Part shown: in pieces, positions 31,186-40,923 of the stretch
Position numbering within the stretch: the stretch's first letter is position 1
Layout of the letters: each line of letters opens with the position of its first letter
From: a virus
Virus record (IMG/VR): IMGVR_UViG_3300030102_005174
Coordinates: 1-56,014 of that record
Strand: one strand, 5' to 3'
Length of the DNA: 56,014 bases
Position numbers and translations under genes: made by a program
The notes under the pieces: generated by a model
The model's database searches: none
Told to the model about the DNA's origin: nothing
Seen by the model: the letters and a program-made list of their open reading frames with translations, nothing else

Positions 31186-32486
31186 TGTATTCTGCATATG
31201 AGGAATATGAAGCGCAAAACAATGGCAAACCATTGGAAGGCGCACCAAGACCTATTGAAATAAAATTAACCACACCACAACGTAATGTAGCTCTATCGAA
31301 CAAAAGATTTCGAATAAATGTAGCTGGGCGTAGAAGTGGTAAAAGTTATTTAAGTAAATTTTTAATTTTTCAATATGCCAATAATAATAAATATAGTAAG
31401 TGCTGGTATGTTGCGCCAACATATAGAATGGCAAAACAAATTATGTGGGGTGAAATTAAAGATTTAATTTTAAACAGTGGGCGTAGTGGTAGTTTGCCAA
31501 ATGAAACTGACATGAGTATTACGCTTAAAAATGGCAGTTTAATCGCATTGCGTGGCGCAGATAATCCGGACAGTTTGCGTGGTGTTGGGCTTGATTTTTT
31601 GGTTATGGATGAGGTTCAAGATATAAGTCAACAAACATGGGAAGCTGTTTTAGCCCCAGCACTTGCTGATAAAAATGGTAAAGCATTACTTTGTGGTACG
31701 CCAAAAGGTTATAATTGGTTTTATGACTTATGGGTTAATGCGCACGAAGATGAACAATGGCAATGTTTCAGAAGTACAACTCTTGAAAGTGGTATTGTAA
31801 GCCAAGAAGAAATAAACCGACAAAAAAAAATAATGGATGATAGATTATTTCGGCAAGAGTTCGAAGCTAGTTTTGAAACTTTAGCCGGTAGAGTTTATCA
31901 AAATTTTACGAGGGAAATACATACAGACGATTATATACAAGACAATGGTGGTGAAATTTTAGTTGGTATGGACTTTAATGTTAATCCAATGTGCTGTTGT
32001 TATGCACAAAGGGTTGGCGAGCAACTACATATATTTGATGAGGAAGTTATACCAAATGCAAATACTGAAATAATGGCAAGACAAATTGACCAAAAATATA
32101 AAAATCGTACCATAACAATTTATCCAGACCCAAGTGGTAAGAGTAGGCGTACAAGTGCGCCAGTTGGGCAAACAGATTTTACAATATTAGAAAACTATGG
32201 ATTTCAAGTTGTTGCGCCCAGTAGTGCGCCACCAGTTATTGATAGAATAAATGAAGTAAATGCAATGCTAGAAAACGCAGAAGGTACAACAAGACTATTT
32301 ATAAACCCACGATGTACACAATTAATTAAAAGTTTGGAAGGACTTACATTTAAAGAGGGGACTAATATGCCGGATAAAAATTTAGGTTTAGACCATATGG
32401 CTGATGCTTTGGGTTATATGGTACATAGTGAATTTCCACTTAATCCAGACGTTGTGGGTGTCGGCAGAGTAAAGGGTTATTATTAA
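31185..32486 (+). CDS. terL: Terminase large subunit
   Basis: 433 residues. Walker A AGRRSGKSY (about 47-55), Walker B FLVMDEVQD (about 137-145), then a nuclease domain with GMDFNVNPM and DPSGKSRRT, and DHMADALGYM near the end. It is the ATPase and nuclease motor that cuts and packages DNA. Length is normal. Confidence 0.95.
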   Translation: MYSAYEEYEAQNNGKPLEGAPRPIEIKLTTPQRNVALSNKRFRINVAGRRSGKSYLSKFLIFQYANNNKYSKCWYVAPTYRMAKQIMWGEIKDLILNSGRSGSLPNETDMSITLKNGSLIALRGADNPDSLRGVGLDFLVMDEVQDISQQTWEAVLAPALADKNGKALLCGTPKGYNWFYDLWVNAHEDEQWQCFRSTTLESGIVSQEEINRQKKIMDDRLFRQEFEASFETLAGRVYQNFTREIHTDDYIQDNGGEILVGMDFNVNPMCCCYAQRVGEQLHIFDEEVIPNANTEIMARQIDQKYKNRTITIYPDPSGKSRRTSAPVGQTDFTILENYGFQVVAPSSAPPVIDRINEVNAMLENAEGTTRLFINPRCTQLIKSLEGLTFKEGTNMPDKNLGLDHMADALGYMVHSEFPLNPDVVGVGRVKGYY

Positions 32487-32497
32487 GGGGGTAAAAT

Positions 32498-33883
32498 ATG
32501 CCAATTACTGATTTACATACTGAATATGAAGATTACAGCATACAATGGAAAAGGATAAGAGATTGTGTTGCCGGTGAAGATGCCGTCAAGGACAGTGGGC
32601 AAGTACACTTACCAAAACCGGATAATATGTTACCAGACCAATATGTTAATTATTTAACAAGGGCATTGTTTTATGGCGCAACAGGCAGAACATTATCTGG
32701 GTTGGTAGGTGCTGTTTTTAGAAAAAGACCAATAGTACAAGTGCCAGATAGGTTGAGGGAAAATTTATTTAATGTTACCGGCACTGGTGTACCATTTGAT
32801 AATTTTGCACAGCATACAGTTGAAGAAACACTTGCAATGGGTCGTTTTGCAGTATTGGTTGACAGACCGGCAGAAGCAGATGGTTCACCATACTTTAGAG
32901 GTTACAGGGCAGAAGAAATAACAAACTGGCGCACAGAAACAATTAATGGTGAAGAAAAGCTGGTGCAGTGCATATTAAAAGAGGTTTCTGAAACACCTAT
33001 GGCTGATGGGTTTGGTACAGAGCGCAAGTTACGTTATAGAGTATTAAATTTAATTGATGGTATTTACACGGTTCAAATATATGAGGAAAGCGAAGATGCT
33101 GAAGTATTTGCATTGGTTGATGAAATAACACCACAAAAAAGAGGTGAAAATTTTGATTATATACCATTGCAATTTTTTGGTTCTGTTGAGTTAAATCCAA
33201 AAGTACAAAAACCACCATTAATAGATTTGGCAAACGTAAATATAAGCCATTACAGAACAAGTGCAGACTTGGAACAAGGTAACTTTTTAACAAGCCAGCC
33301 GACCCCTTATATAACTGGCTTAAAAGCAGACCAAATGGGCGATTTTCCTATTGGTAGTGGTAGTATGTGGTTTTTACCGGAGAGCAGTAATGTTGGTATG
33401 TTAGAATATCAAGGTGCTGGTCTTACGTTTTTAGAAAATGCGTTAACAAGAAAACAACAAATGATGGCACAACTGGGCGCAAGGCTTTTAGAAGATAGTA
33501 GGCGTTCTGTTGAAAGTGCTGAAACATTGCGTGTAAGAAGCAGTGGCGAAAGTAGTGTTTTGGCTAATTTAGCAAATAACTGTAGTATGGGTTTAGAGCA
33601 ATGTTTGGAATGGTATGTAGATTGGGAAGGGTTAAACCCAGATATTGTGGAAGTTACATTAAATACAGACTTTTTGGATAAGCGATTAGACCCAACTGAA
33701 TTAAGAGAGTTGGTAAGTGCTTGGCAAAGTGGAGCAATACCATTAGATGATTTAATTTATAATTTACAGCGTGGCGAAATACTACGACCAGATTACAGTA
33801 TTGATGAGGTAAAAGGTTTACTGGAACAAACGCCAACAACAACAGTTGGTAATGAGTTAGAGTTAGACGAAAGTGAAGAGTAA
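32498..33883 (+). CDS. Portal protein (DUF4055)
   Basis: 461 residues, preceded by AAGGGGG. YINYLTRALFYGATGRTL-like segment (here YVNYLTRALFYGATGRTLSG) and LVGAVFRKRP, then GRFAVLVDRP and LTFLENALTRKQQMMAQLG, match DUF4055 portals. It forms the 12-mer ring at one capsid vertex, through which DNA passes. The end overlaps the next gene by one base. Confidence 0.92.
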   Translation: MPITDLHTEYEDYSIQWKRIRDCVAGEDAVKDSGQVHLPKPDNMLPDQYVNYLTRALFYGATGRTLSGLVGAVFRKRPIVQVPDRLRENLFNVTGTGVPFDNFAQHTVEETLAMGRFAVLVDRPAEADGSPYFRGYRAEEITNWRTETINGEEKLVQCILKEVSETPMADGFGTERKLRYRVLNLIDGIYTVQIYEESEDAEVFALVDEITPQKRGENFDYIPLQFFGSVELNPKVQKPPLIDLANVNISHYRTSADLEQGNFLTSQPTPYITGLKADQMGDFPIGSGSMWFLPESSNVGMLEYQGAGLTFLENALTRKQQMMAQLGARLLEDSRRSVESAETLRVRSSGESSVLANLANNCSMGLEQCLEWYVDWEGLNPDIVEVTLNTDFLDKRLDPTELRELVSAWQSGAIPLDDLIYNLQRGEILRPDYSIDEVKGLLEQTPTTTVGNELELDESEE

Positions 33884-36800
33884 TGGCAGTTGGCAGACCT
33901 AACCCAGTTGGTGATATAACTGGCGCAAATGATAAAGTTGCCGATAATATCATTACTCATGCTGTAAATCTTGAGAGATTAAAATCAAGCGAATATCAAA
34001 AAGTATTTCAATTATTAGATAAACTTGAGATTGAATTAGAAGAAAAAATAAAAAAAATTGATGTTACTGCCGTTGGTGGCAAAGCAAGACAAAAAAGATT
34101 TACCAAATTACTTGCAAATGTAAGAGCCACAATAAAAGCGCAGTATGGAGACATTAATTCTAAATTTAAAGATAGTTTAAAAGATGTTGCTAAACTTGAA
34201 CCTAAAGTTTTAGCAAACGGTATTGGTAAAGCCGTAGCCAATAATCCTAAAGTTGGTGTTGCATTAGTTCAATTTTTACCACCCCCCACAACATTACAAG
34301 CGTTAGTTGATGACACATTAGTTATGTCTGCTCCAGTAAAAACACACTGGCAAAGGCAAGCCGGTGATTTGGTTGAAAGATTTACTGATGCAATGCGTGA
34401 AGGCATATTAGCAAATGAAAGTATTGGCGATTTAGTACGCAGAGTAAGAGGTACAAAAGCCAATAATTTTAAAGATGGAATAATGAATGTAAAGCGCTAC
34501 CAAGCAGAAGCATTAGTGCGCACAAGTGTTCATGCAGTAAGTAATAAAGCAAGGCAAACAACTATCGACAGAAATATTGATATTATTAAAGGGTATCAAT
34601 GGCTATCGACACTTGATACAAGAACCAGTGATATATGCAAATCATATAGTGGTTTAACATGGGACAGTAGTAAAAATCCTATTGGGCATAAAAAGGGTTA
34701 CAGAACACCACCAGCACATTATAATTGTCGTTCAGTTATTGTTCCAATGTTAAAATCTTTTAGTGAACTTGCCGGTAAAGATTTAACTTTTAATAATAAA
34801 AAATTTAGAAAAGGGTTTGAAAATGCTTTGGTGGCAAGTGGCATACCATTGGGCGAAGCAAAAACAATAAAGCGTGGGATGCAAGCAAGCATGACCGGAC
34901 AAGTTGCCGGTGAACTTACATACGAGACTTGGTTAAAAACAAAAAGTGTAAGCATACAAAAAGAAGTTCTTGGTGATGGTCGCTGGCAATTATGGAATGA
35001 TGGCAAAATAGGATTTGTTGATTTAGTTGACCAACGTAATAATCCATTAAGTTTAGAGGAACTTATTGCGTTAATTGATGAAGGTAAAACAAGTATCGCG
35101 CAAGCCAGCAAAATTGCCAAAGATTTAGCAAGGCAAGAAGCAAAGAATAAAGCCATACAACAAGCGACATTGGTTAAAAAGGAAGATGAGGCATTAGAAC
35201 TACTTAACAAGGCAATAGGGGGCGCTACAGGTTTTAAAAACCACCAGAAAGCATTTAAAAAGTTAAGTAAACAATCAAAATGGAATAATTTAAGCAATCA
35301 AGAAAAAGTAACTGCAATTCAAGCAGATGTTGATAATATTATTTTAACATCTAAAATTTCAACAATTAAAAAGAAAATAAAAGACGGTAAAAAGTTAAGC
35401 CCAAGTGAAGAAAAAACTTTGGCTGGTTTATCACAAGAACTCAAAGAAGAAATAAATGATTTAAAAGTAAACTCAAAAGAATTAGTTTTGCTTAAAAAAG
35501 ATTTAGAGGGTCAAATTGGTTTCACTGAATATATGTTTAAAAATAAAGTATTTGGTGAGAATGTTGTTAAACAAGTTAAATTTATTGTTGAAACATCTGA
35601 CATAACAAGTATCTCGGCAATGCAAAAATCACTTGCCAGAATAAATCAAATAAAAATATTACAAAAACAAGCATATAAAGATGTGTTAGATTTTAATGAA
35701 GAAATATTAAGTTACAGCCCAGCAAAATTAAAAATGTTGGCAGACGAAATTTATCCAGACGGTTATTTTTTTAGCCCAAGTGAAGCAATAAGTAATTTTT
35801 TAAAGGGTGAAAAGATTGCGCCAAGCCTTAACGTAAAAGTATTAAAAAATTTAGGTGATGAAGGTAAATTATTAAAAGCAAAAGACACACCATTATCTGA
35901 ATTAAAAACTCAAGAATTATATATTAATTATGCCAAAAATGCTCAACGTAAAGTAAATTTAAAATTCAACATGGCAAATGATAAAGCCCAATTAAAACTT
36001 GATAAAATTATCAGTGCCGATAAAGCAAGTGGTTTGCTTACTGAGAAAAAAGTTTACGACAAAATGTTGAAAGATGGCTCACCGGTTTTAAGTGCAGAAA
36101 AATATGACATTGTTTCTTTTATTGAAGATGAAGCTGAAAAAATTAAAAAAGCCGGAAAAATTGGTCAACAAAAAAGTATTATATCCTCAAAACTTGCTGA
36201 AGAAAAAGCCTTAACAAATAAACAACAAAAATTTTTAAATGATTTGTCAATAGGTGATCCGGAAGAATATCAAAACTTTTTAAATTTGGTCGAGGTTAAA
36301 AAACTTAAACTTGGTAAAAAAACTGATGCCGGAATAATTGCCGTAGATGAAGCAAATGACCAACAAATATTATTTTCAAATATGGAACAAATTGATGGAC
36401 AAACCGGCAGTAATATAGGTGGTTTATTTAAAGACAAAACAACCGGTATCAAATATTATATTAAATCAGCACAAAATGAACAACAAACATATATTGAGAT
36501 GCTTTCAGCAAGGCTTTACGAAATGGCTGGAGTTCGAGTACCCAAATTAAAAGTAATAAACATTGATGGTAAAATTGGTAATACGCAAATAAACAGAGTT
36601 GGAATTGCAAGTAAAATTGAAGATGTTGAAGATATTGAAATTAATGACATGATTGGATTAAATGGTGTTGAAGAAAATTTTGCAGTTGATGCGTGGCTTG
36701 CAAACTGGGATGTCATTGGTGAAGGTGGTGCAAGCACATATAATCTTAAAAAATTAAAAGATGGCAGTGGTGCATTAAGATTGGATACTGGTGCTTCAAT

Positions 36801-38982
36801 GATTTTTAGAGCGCAAGGTGGCATAAAAGATTTTTCCAAAAATAGTGTTTTAGAAATAAGGAGTATGAGACAAAATTTTGTTAATGCAAGTGCATCGGAA
36901 GTTTTTAAAAACTTAAACAATGATGTAATTGCTGTTGGCGTTGCTAAAATTTTAAAAATATCTGATGATGAAATTAAAAATGTTGTTAAAGAAATATTGC
37001 CGGCAAATATGGTTGATGATATTTCCGAAGCACTTATTGGCAGAAAAAAAGACCTAGCAAAAAGATTTAAACCACAATTAGATCAATTAAATAGAAAAAC
37101 GCCAACGACACTTGCAAAAGAAATTGTACAAACAGAAAAAGAAGCAATTAAAAGGTCTGGTGCAAATGGATACAGTATAACTATAGATAAAGACCAATTA
37201 GAAGATCAATTAGTACATTTTCATAATGATTTTCAAGAAGGCACAAACAAAGGAGTCATTAGATCATTTACAAAATTGAGGGGTAAAGCTGGCGATGATT
37301 TAAGTCGAATTGTATCCAATACTGGAACACAAAAACAAGGTTTTGATTTAAGTACTTCCGATAGCTCATTAATAAATTTACTTAAAAGCGTTCAAGCACG
37401 AGCAAAAAAAGGTGATAAATTAGCTTCATATACATTTTCAACTGCTGATGAACTTATTGAAAATTATACAAATATAAACAAATCAATAAACCTTGAACTT
37501 AAAGAAAAATTATCTCCAAGTGATCTTGCAAATCTAATGAATACCAGAAGTGCAAATGAAAACATCATTGAATTTTTAAAACAGTATAAACTCAGTGATA
37601 AAGTAACAACTGCAACACCAGCTTTTTATACGCCACCAGCAAACTTTAAAAATTTACTCAATAATGATGGTTTTTTTATAAACAGAGGTAGAATAGATTT
37701 TACGATATTGGGTGAAGATTCAGCGATAAAATGGACAAAGAATAATAGATTTCAATGGAAAAAGAGAGAGTTTAATAATGGTCAAATTACCGGTGTTACA
37801 GATAAACAAGGCAAAATAACCGGTGATGATTACATTACTGTGGAAAATTATACGGCTACCATTGATGGTGTCAAAGTTACATATTTTCCAAGAAGAGTAA
37901 CTGACGGATATGGTAATCCTTTACCTAAAGTAGGAGATATTCATAATTTTGCATTACAAAACAAATTAACATTTGAAGTAGCCGACACAGTTGACGGACA
38001 TAATAAAATTTTAGATACGATGCGTAAATTAGGGATTAACGCTGACAGGGCAACTGATTTAGATAGAGAGGTTGTATATTTAAGAAAATTACATCAAATT
38101 GAGGTGCATAAAAGTCTTGAAGAATTTATGTTTTTAAAAGATGACTTATTTGAAAGCAGTGATTTATATAGAGTTATCAAAAAACAAACTGAGTTTGATG
38201 CATATAATAAAACTATAGAAGATATATCAAAGTTGCCAATAGAAAAGCAAAAGCAAGCATACATTGATGAAATTAAACAATTAACGAAAAAAGATATTAC
38301 ACAAAGTCCAAGTTATAATCCATTTGGTAATTGGGAAGCCAATACGCAAGGCAGAATAATCACACACAGAGTTGATTTAGATACGGAAGAGTTTAGTCAA
38401 TTTAAAGAAAATTATTATATTGGACATAGATTAACAACATCGGAAAAAACTGATGTTATAAAGCAAATATTTGAAAATGGTGGCACAATGACACCAACTG
38501 TTGATAAATTACGAAAAGGTATAGATTTACATGGTATGTCACCGGATGAGGATTTGGTAACTGGTGGTGCTGATTATTTTTTCACAAGAATTGGTATAAG
38601 ATCAAAATCACCAAATGAAAAACATAATTTAATGTGGAAAGCAGATCATTTAAAAAGATTAGACACTCATTCGTATAGTTATGATAGATTTGGCAACACT
38701 GTTAAAGCCTTAGAGTCATTTGGGACAAGAGCATACTCTGTTAAAACGCTTAAATTATGGGCAAAAAGGGGTGGTAATGAAACAAATTTTAAAAATGGGT
38801 TATCATTATTTGACGGCTTGCAATTTATGAGATTTGATTCAAAGCGAGAAGTAAACGAAATTATTGATTATTTAAAATCAAGAGGGTATAATACTTGGGT
38901 TGATGGGCGTAAATTTGAAGATGTTATTATGACATTTGACGATTACACACTTAAATTTAATGAGGGTACACTTAAACTGTAA
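33883..38982 (+). CDS. Giant MuF-type minor head protein with kinase-like segment
   Basis: 1699 residues. Residues about 140-290 are a MuF/minor head domain: QAEALVRTSVHAVSNKARQ, LDTRTSDICKSYSG and PPAHYNCRS (H279, C282). A long helical region follows. Residues about 840-1040 carry GSNIGGLFKD, K861 in KYYIKS, E872, ARLYEMAGVRVP, then FAVDAWLANWDVIG (D943), N954 and LRLDTGAS (D968). That order is typical of protein-kinase/HipA/PI3K-like folds, and similar segments occur in large phage head proteins. Residues about 1505-1699 contain HRLTTSEK (H1515), GGADYFFTR (1561-1569) and GRKFEDVI (E1679), a conserved C-terminal unit that may be ART-like. It is probably packed in the capsid. Enzyme activity is inference. 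Confidence 0.8.
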   Translation: MAVGRPNPVGDITGANDKVADNIITHAVNLERLKSSEYQKVFQLLDKLEIELEEKIKKIDVTAVGGKARQKRFTKLLANVRATIKAQYGDINSKFKDSLKDVAKLEPKVLANGIGKAVANNPKVGVALVQFLPPPTTLQALVDDTLVMSAPVKTHWQRQAGDLVERFTDAMREGILANESIGDLVRRVRGTKANNFKDGIMNVKRYQAEALVRTSVHAVSNKARQTTIDRNIDIIKGYQWLSTLDTRTSDICKSYSGLTWDSSKNPIGHKKGYRTPPAHYNCRSVIVPMLKSFSELAGKDLTFNNKKFRKGFENALVASGIPLGEAKTIKRGMQASMTGQVAGELTYETWLKTKSVSIQKEVLGDGRWQLWNDGKIGFVDLVDQRNNPLSLEELIALIDEGKTSIAQASKIAKDLARQEAKNKAIQQATLVKKEDEALELLNKAIGGATGFKNHQKAFKKLSKQSKWNNLSNQEKVTAIQADVDNIILTSKISTIKKKIKDGKKLSPSEEKTLAGLSQELKEEINDLKVNSKELVLLKKDLEGQIGFTEYMFKNKVFGENVVKQVKFIVETSDITSISAMQKSLARINQIKILQKQAYKDVLDFNEEILSYSPAKLKMLADEIYPDGYFFSPSEAISNFLKGEKIAPSLNVKVLKNLGDEGKLLKAKDTPLSELKTQELYINYAKNAQRKVNLKFNMANDKAQLKLDKIISADKASGLLTEKKVYDKMLKDGSPVLSAEKYDIVSFIEDEAEKIKKAGKIGQQKSIISSKLAEEKALTNKQQKFLNDLSIGDPEEYQNFLNLVEVKKLKLGKKTDAGIIAVDEANDQQILFSNMEQIDGQTGSNIGGLFKDKTTGIKYYIKSAQNEQQTYIEMLSARLYEMAGVRVPKLKVINIDGKIGNTQINRVGIASKIEDVEDIEINDMIGLNGVEENFAVDAWLANWDVIGEGGASTYNLKKLKDGSGALRLDTGASMIFRAQGGIKDFSKNSVLEIRSMRQNFVNASASEVFKNLNNDVIAVGVAKILKISDDEIKNVVKEILPANMVDDISEALIGRKKDLAKRFKPQLDQLNRKTPTTLAKEIVQTEKEAIKRSGANGYSITIDKDQLEDQLVHFHNDFQEGTNKGVIRSFTKLRGKAGDDLSRIVSNTGTQKQGFDLSTSDSSLINLLKSVQARAKKGDKLASYTFSTADELIENYTNINKSINLELKEKLSPSDLANLMNTRSANENIIEFLKQYKLSDKVTTATPAFYTPPANFKNLLNNDGFFINRGRIDFTILGEDSAIKWTKNNRFQWKKREFNNGQITGVTDKQGKITGDDYITVENYTATIDGVKVTYFPRRVTDGYGNPLPKVGDIHNFALQNKLTFEVADTVDGHNKILDTMRKLGINADRATDLDREVVYLRKLHQIEVHKSLEEFMFLKDDLFESSDLYRVIKKQTEFDAYNKTIEDISKLPIEKQKQAYIDEIKQLTKKDITQSPSYNPFGNWEANTQGRIITHRVDLDTEEFSQFKENYYIGHRLTTSEKTDVIKQIFENGGTMTPTVDKLRKGIDLHGMSPDEDLVTGGADYFFTRIGIRSKSPNEKHNLMWKADHLKRLDTHSYSYDRFGNTVKALESFGTRAYSVKTLKLWAKRGGNETNFKNGLSLFDGLQFMRFDSKREVNEIIDYLKSRGYNTWVDGRKFEDVIMTFDDYTLKFNEGTLKL

Positions 38983-39404
38983 TGACACCAGCACAAGAAA
39001 CATTAATGCAATATGTGGCATCTAGAAAGCCGTTACTGTACGTTTACGAGGGTAGAATTAATTATGTATGTAATTTGGTGGTAATTGATAATTATGCCTT
39101 TGGAGACGGCTCAAAAGCCGAAGGAATAGCCATTGGTCTCGATAAGTGGTATATGCCTACAAATTATGGAGTAAGAGCAGTTAGATTTTTGCAAGGTAAA
39201 TTGGAAGGCACATCAGATGACATTTGGGATATTGGTGAAAATGAGATACGAAGAACATTACCGGAGTTTGGTGAAGATTTAGAAACAAATCGGTGGAATG
39301 CAGAGTGCAAAAAAAATATTTCAAAAAGTTTTTTTAAAACATTACAAAACACATTGTTGGATGATATTGTAGCAGATTACGGTTTGAAAAAAAGAAGGGG
39401 CTAA
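38982..39404 (+). CDS. Unknown protein coupled to the giant MuF gene
   Basis: 140 residues, ATG overlapping the giant gene's stop by one base. No family recognised. TPAQETLMQYVASRKPLLY at the start, YVCNLVVIDNYAFGDG, WYMPTNYGVRAVRFLQGKLEG, and acidic centre. A small gene right behind a MuF fusion can be an immunity or loading partner in MuF toxin systems, but no direct evidence exists here; it may be an ordinary head accessory protein. Confidence 0.6.
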   Translation: MTPAQETLMQYVASRKPLLYVYEGRINYVCNLVVIDNYAFGDGSKAEGIAIGLDKWYMPTNYGVRAVRFLQGKLEGTSDDIWDIGENEIRRTLPEFGEDLETNRWNAECKKNISKSFFKTLQNTLLDDIVADYGLKKRRG

Positions 39405-39413
39405 ACGCCCCTT
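39395..39413. terminator. Terminator between convergent genes
   Basis: AAGGGGC (39395-39401) with GCCCCTT (39407-39413), 5-base loop. It overlaps the stop of the plus-strand gene and lies 16 bases from the end of the minus-strand gene. Confidence 0.7.
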
Positions 39414-39428
39414 TAAGTTTGGAGTAAA

Positions 39429-39698
39429 CTATTCCCAGCGATTGGTTCTGTCACGCAAATACATTTTAATCATATCCTTTAAATCAATGCTGATGTAATC
39501 ACCACCACTATCGCCCATTCTTAAGCATAATGAATGTTCTGCCGGTTCACCATCACAAGCATTATCAAACATATAACAATCCCATTTAATGTTAAGTCCA
39601 CTTTTAGTTTTAGTGGTGCAAGATAATAAATACTCATCTTCATAATGCTCACAATCATTGTCATGGTGTTTGCCTTTATGTATCTTTTTACCAGCCAT
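39429..39698 (-). CDS. Unknown Cys/His-rich protein, 89 residues
   Basis: MAGKKIHKGKHHDNDCEHYE at the start, five cysteines in total (DCEHYEDEYLLSC, DCYMFDNACDGE, SLCLRM). The His/Cys set might bind metal. C-terminus ISIDLKDMIKMYLRD is amphipathic. Third gene of a minus operon behind operator copy 4. No family recognised. Confidence 0.6.
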   Translation of the reverse strand: MAGKKIHKGKHHDNDCEHYEDEYLLSCTTKTKSGLNIKWDCYMFDNACDGEPAEHSLCLRMGDSGGDYISIDLKDMIKMYLRDRTNRWE

Positions 39699-40023
39699 AT
39701 TGATTACCCCCCTCTCTGTTTATTTCAAATTCATAAAACTCAATTATATTATTCATGGCTAATTCTTCACATTCTGTATTATGATATTCTTGATACCATT
39801 TTGGTTTAATTAACCATTCATCAAATGGCACAACGTCAGCCAAACCACTGTAATTATATAAATCTGTAAAAAATTCTCTGTAAACAGGGTCTTCTCTTTT
39901 ACCCATTATTGCTTGAAATTTTAAATGTTTTAATTTCCATTTTTGATCATTTAATATTTCTGTATGTTTTTCTATTTGTTCTTCACAATATTTAATTAAA
40001 AAATTATCATAAAGGTTTTCCAT
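39688..40023 (-). CDS. Unknown protein, 111 residues
   Basis: Helical start (NFLIKYCEEQIEKHTEIL), WKLKHLKFQAIMGKRE and an acidic C-terminal part with aromatic residues (WLIKPKWYQEYHNTE). Good SD on the minus strand. It overlaps the next gene by 11 bases. No family recognised. Confidence 0.6.
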   Translation of the reverse strand: MENLYDNFLIKYCEEQIEKHTEILNDQKWKLKHLKFQAIMGKREDPVYREFFTDLYNYSGLADVVPFDEWLIKPKWYQEYHNTECEELAMNNIIEFYEFEINREGGNQYGW

Positions 40024-40036
40024 TTTATTCTCCTTT

Positions 40037-40052
40037 GGGGGCTTGCGCCCCC
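40037..40052 (-). promoter_or_regulatory. GC-rich hairpin before the 40023 gene
   Basis: GGGGGC (40037-40042) with GCCCCC (40047-40052), 4-base loop. On the minus transcript it lies just before the AAAGGAG SD of the 111-residue gene, as at 23771-23790. No U run follows on that strand. Confidence 0.55.
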
Positions 40053-40065
40053 TTTTGTGTTTAAG

Positions 40066-40440
40066 TTAACTTAATGATTTTGATACTGCGTTTTCAAATG
40101 CTTCAAATGGGTGCGATCCACTTGCTGTATATTCAACATCTAAATATTTAAATGTGCATCTTACTTCATCACCATCAAAAGCTGTTACACAACCAATAGT
40201 TTCATATGTATAACCATCAAAATATTTAACATTCCAAATTGGTCTTTCAGTTGCATAATAACCGTTAGTACCTAATGTTTCATTTCTTTCATAATCTCTT
40301 TCAAACTGAAAATTTGCTTTAAGTTCTGATTGTTTGTTGTTTACATAATCGCCCCAAGCTACGTTAGCTTGCTCATGTGATGGTAATACGCTTTTAAACT
40401 CTGTTGGGTATTTAACCATTTTTGTATAATCTATGTTCAT
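40066..40440 (-). CDS. Unknown protein, 124 residues
   Basis: First gene behind operator copy 4. The first part is Lys/Glu-rich; then RPIWNVKYFDGYTYETIGCVT and DGDEVRCTFKYLDVEYTASG are beta-like. It ends with GSHPFEAFENAVSKSLS. No enzyme motif; no family recognised. Confidence 0.6.
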   Translation of the reverse strand: MNIDYTKMVKYPTEFKSVLPSHEQANVAWGDYVNNKQSELKANFQFERDYERNETLGTNGYYATERPIWNVKYFDGYTYETIGCVTAFDGDEVRCTFKYLDVEYTASGSHPFEAFENAVSKSLS

Positions 40441-40480
40441 TTGTTACTCCGTTTTGTTTTTGTATTTAAGTTATACATAT

Positions 40481-40509
40481 AATATAGCGCCAATGGCACT
40501 ATTTGTAAA
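40481..40509 (-). promoter_or_regulatory. Promoter with 17-bp dyad operator (copy 4)
   Basis: Minus strand: TTTACA (40504-40509), 17-base spacer, TATATT (40481-40486). Dyad TAGCGCCAATGGCACTA at 40485-40501, one substitution in one arm. It drives the 40440-39429 genes. Confidence 0.8.
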
Positions 40510-40558
40510 GTCTTTTTTTTACTTTTTTTAAAGAAAATTGTAATCTTTTGAATTTATT

Positions 40559-40864
40559 ATGAAAAAAAATTACAAAAACAAAAAATATTTAGAGTTTATA
40601 TGCAGAATGCGTTGCATTATATTGGCAAAAAGCTGTAAAGGCGAAACAAATGCTCATCATTTACTCAAACCATACGATGGTAGTAGGGGTATGGGATTAA
40701 AGGCAAGTGACAAAAATGTTGTGCCATTATGTTTTTACCACCATCAAGAATTGCATGACAAAGTTGGCAATGAGAATAAGTTTTGGACATTGTATGGTTA
40801 TGATGAAGATTATGGAAGGCGCATCGCTGAAAAATTATTTAATCACTATGAAAAAAGCCCCTAA
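40559..40864 (+). CDS. HNH nuclease-like protein (DUF968/Ref-like)
   Basis: 101 residues. NAHHLLKPYDGSRGMGLK and KNVVPLCFYHHQELHD with paired His and Cys residues are an HNH-type metal-binding site of the DUF968/Ref style. It would cut DNA or act as a recombination nuclease. It stands alone between minus-strand genes, so it may be a moron-like insertion. No SD or clear promoter seen. Confidence 0.75.
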   Translation: MKKNYKNKKYLEFICRMRCIILAKSCKGETNAHHLLKPYDGSRGMGLKASDKNVVPLCFYHHQELHDKVGNENKFWTLYGYDEDYGRRIAEKLFNHYEKSP

Positions 40865-40877
40865 TAAATTAGGGGCT
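40856..40877. terminator. Terminator after the HNH gene
   Basis: AGCCCCTAA (40856-40864) with TTAGGGGCT (40869-40877), 9 bp, 4-base loop. It includes the stop of the HNH gene and separates it from the convergent minus gene. Confidence 0.8.
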
Positions 40878-40923
40878 AATAATATTTAATTCTTGGGAGG
40901 AAATTAAATGTAATTAAAAACTA

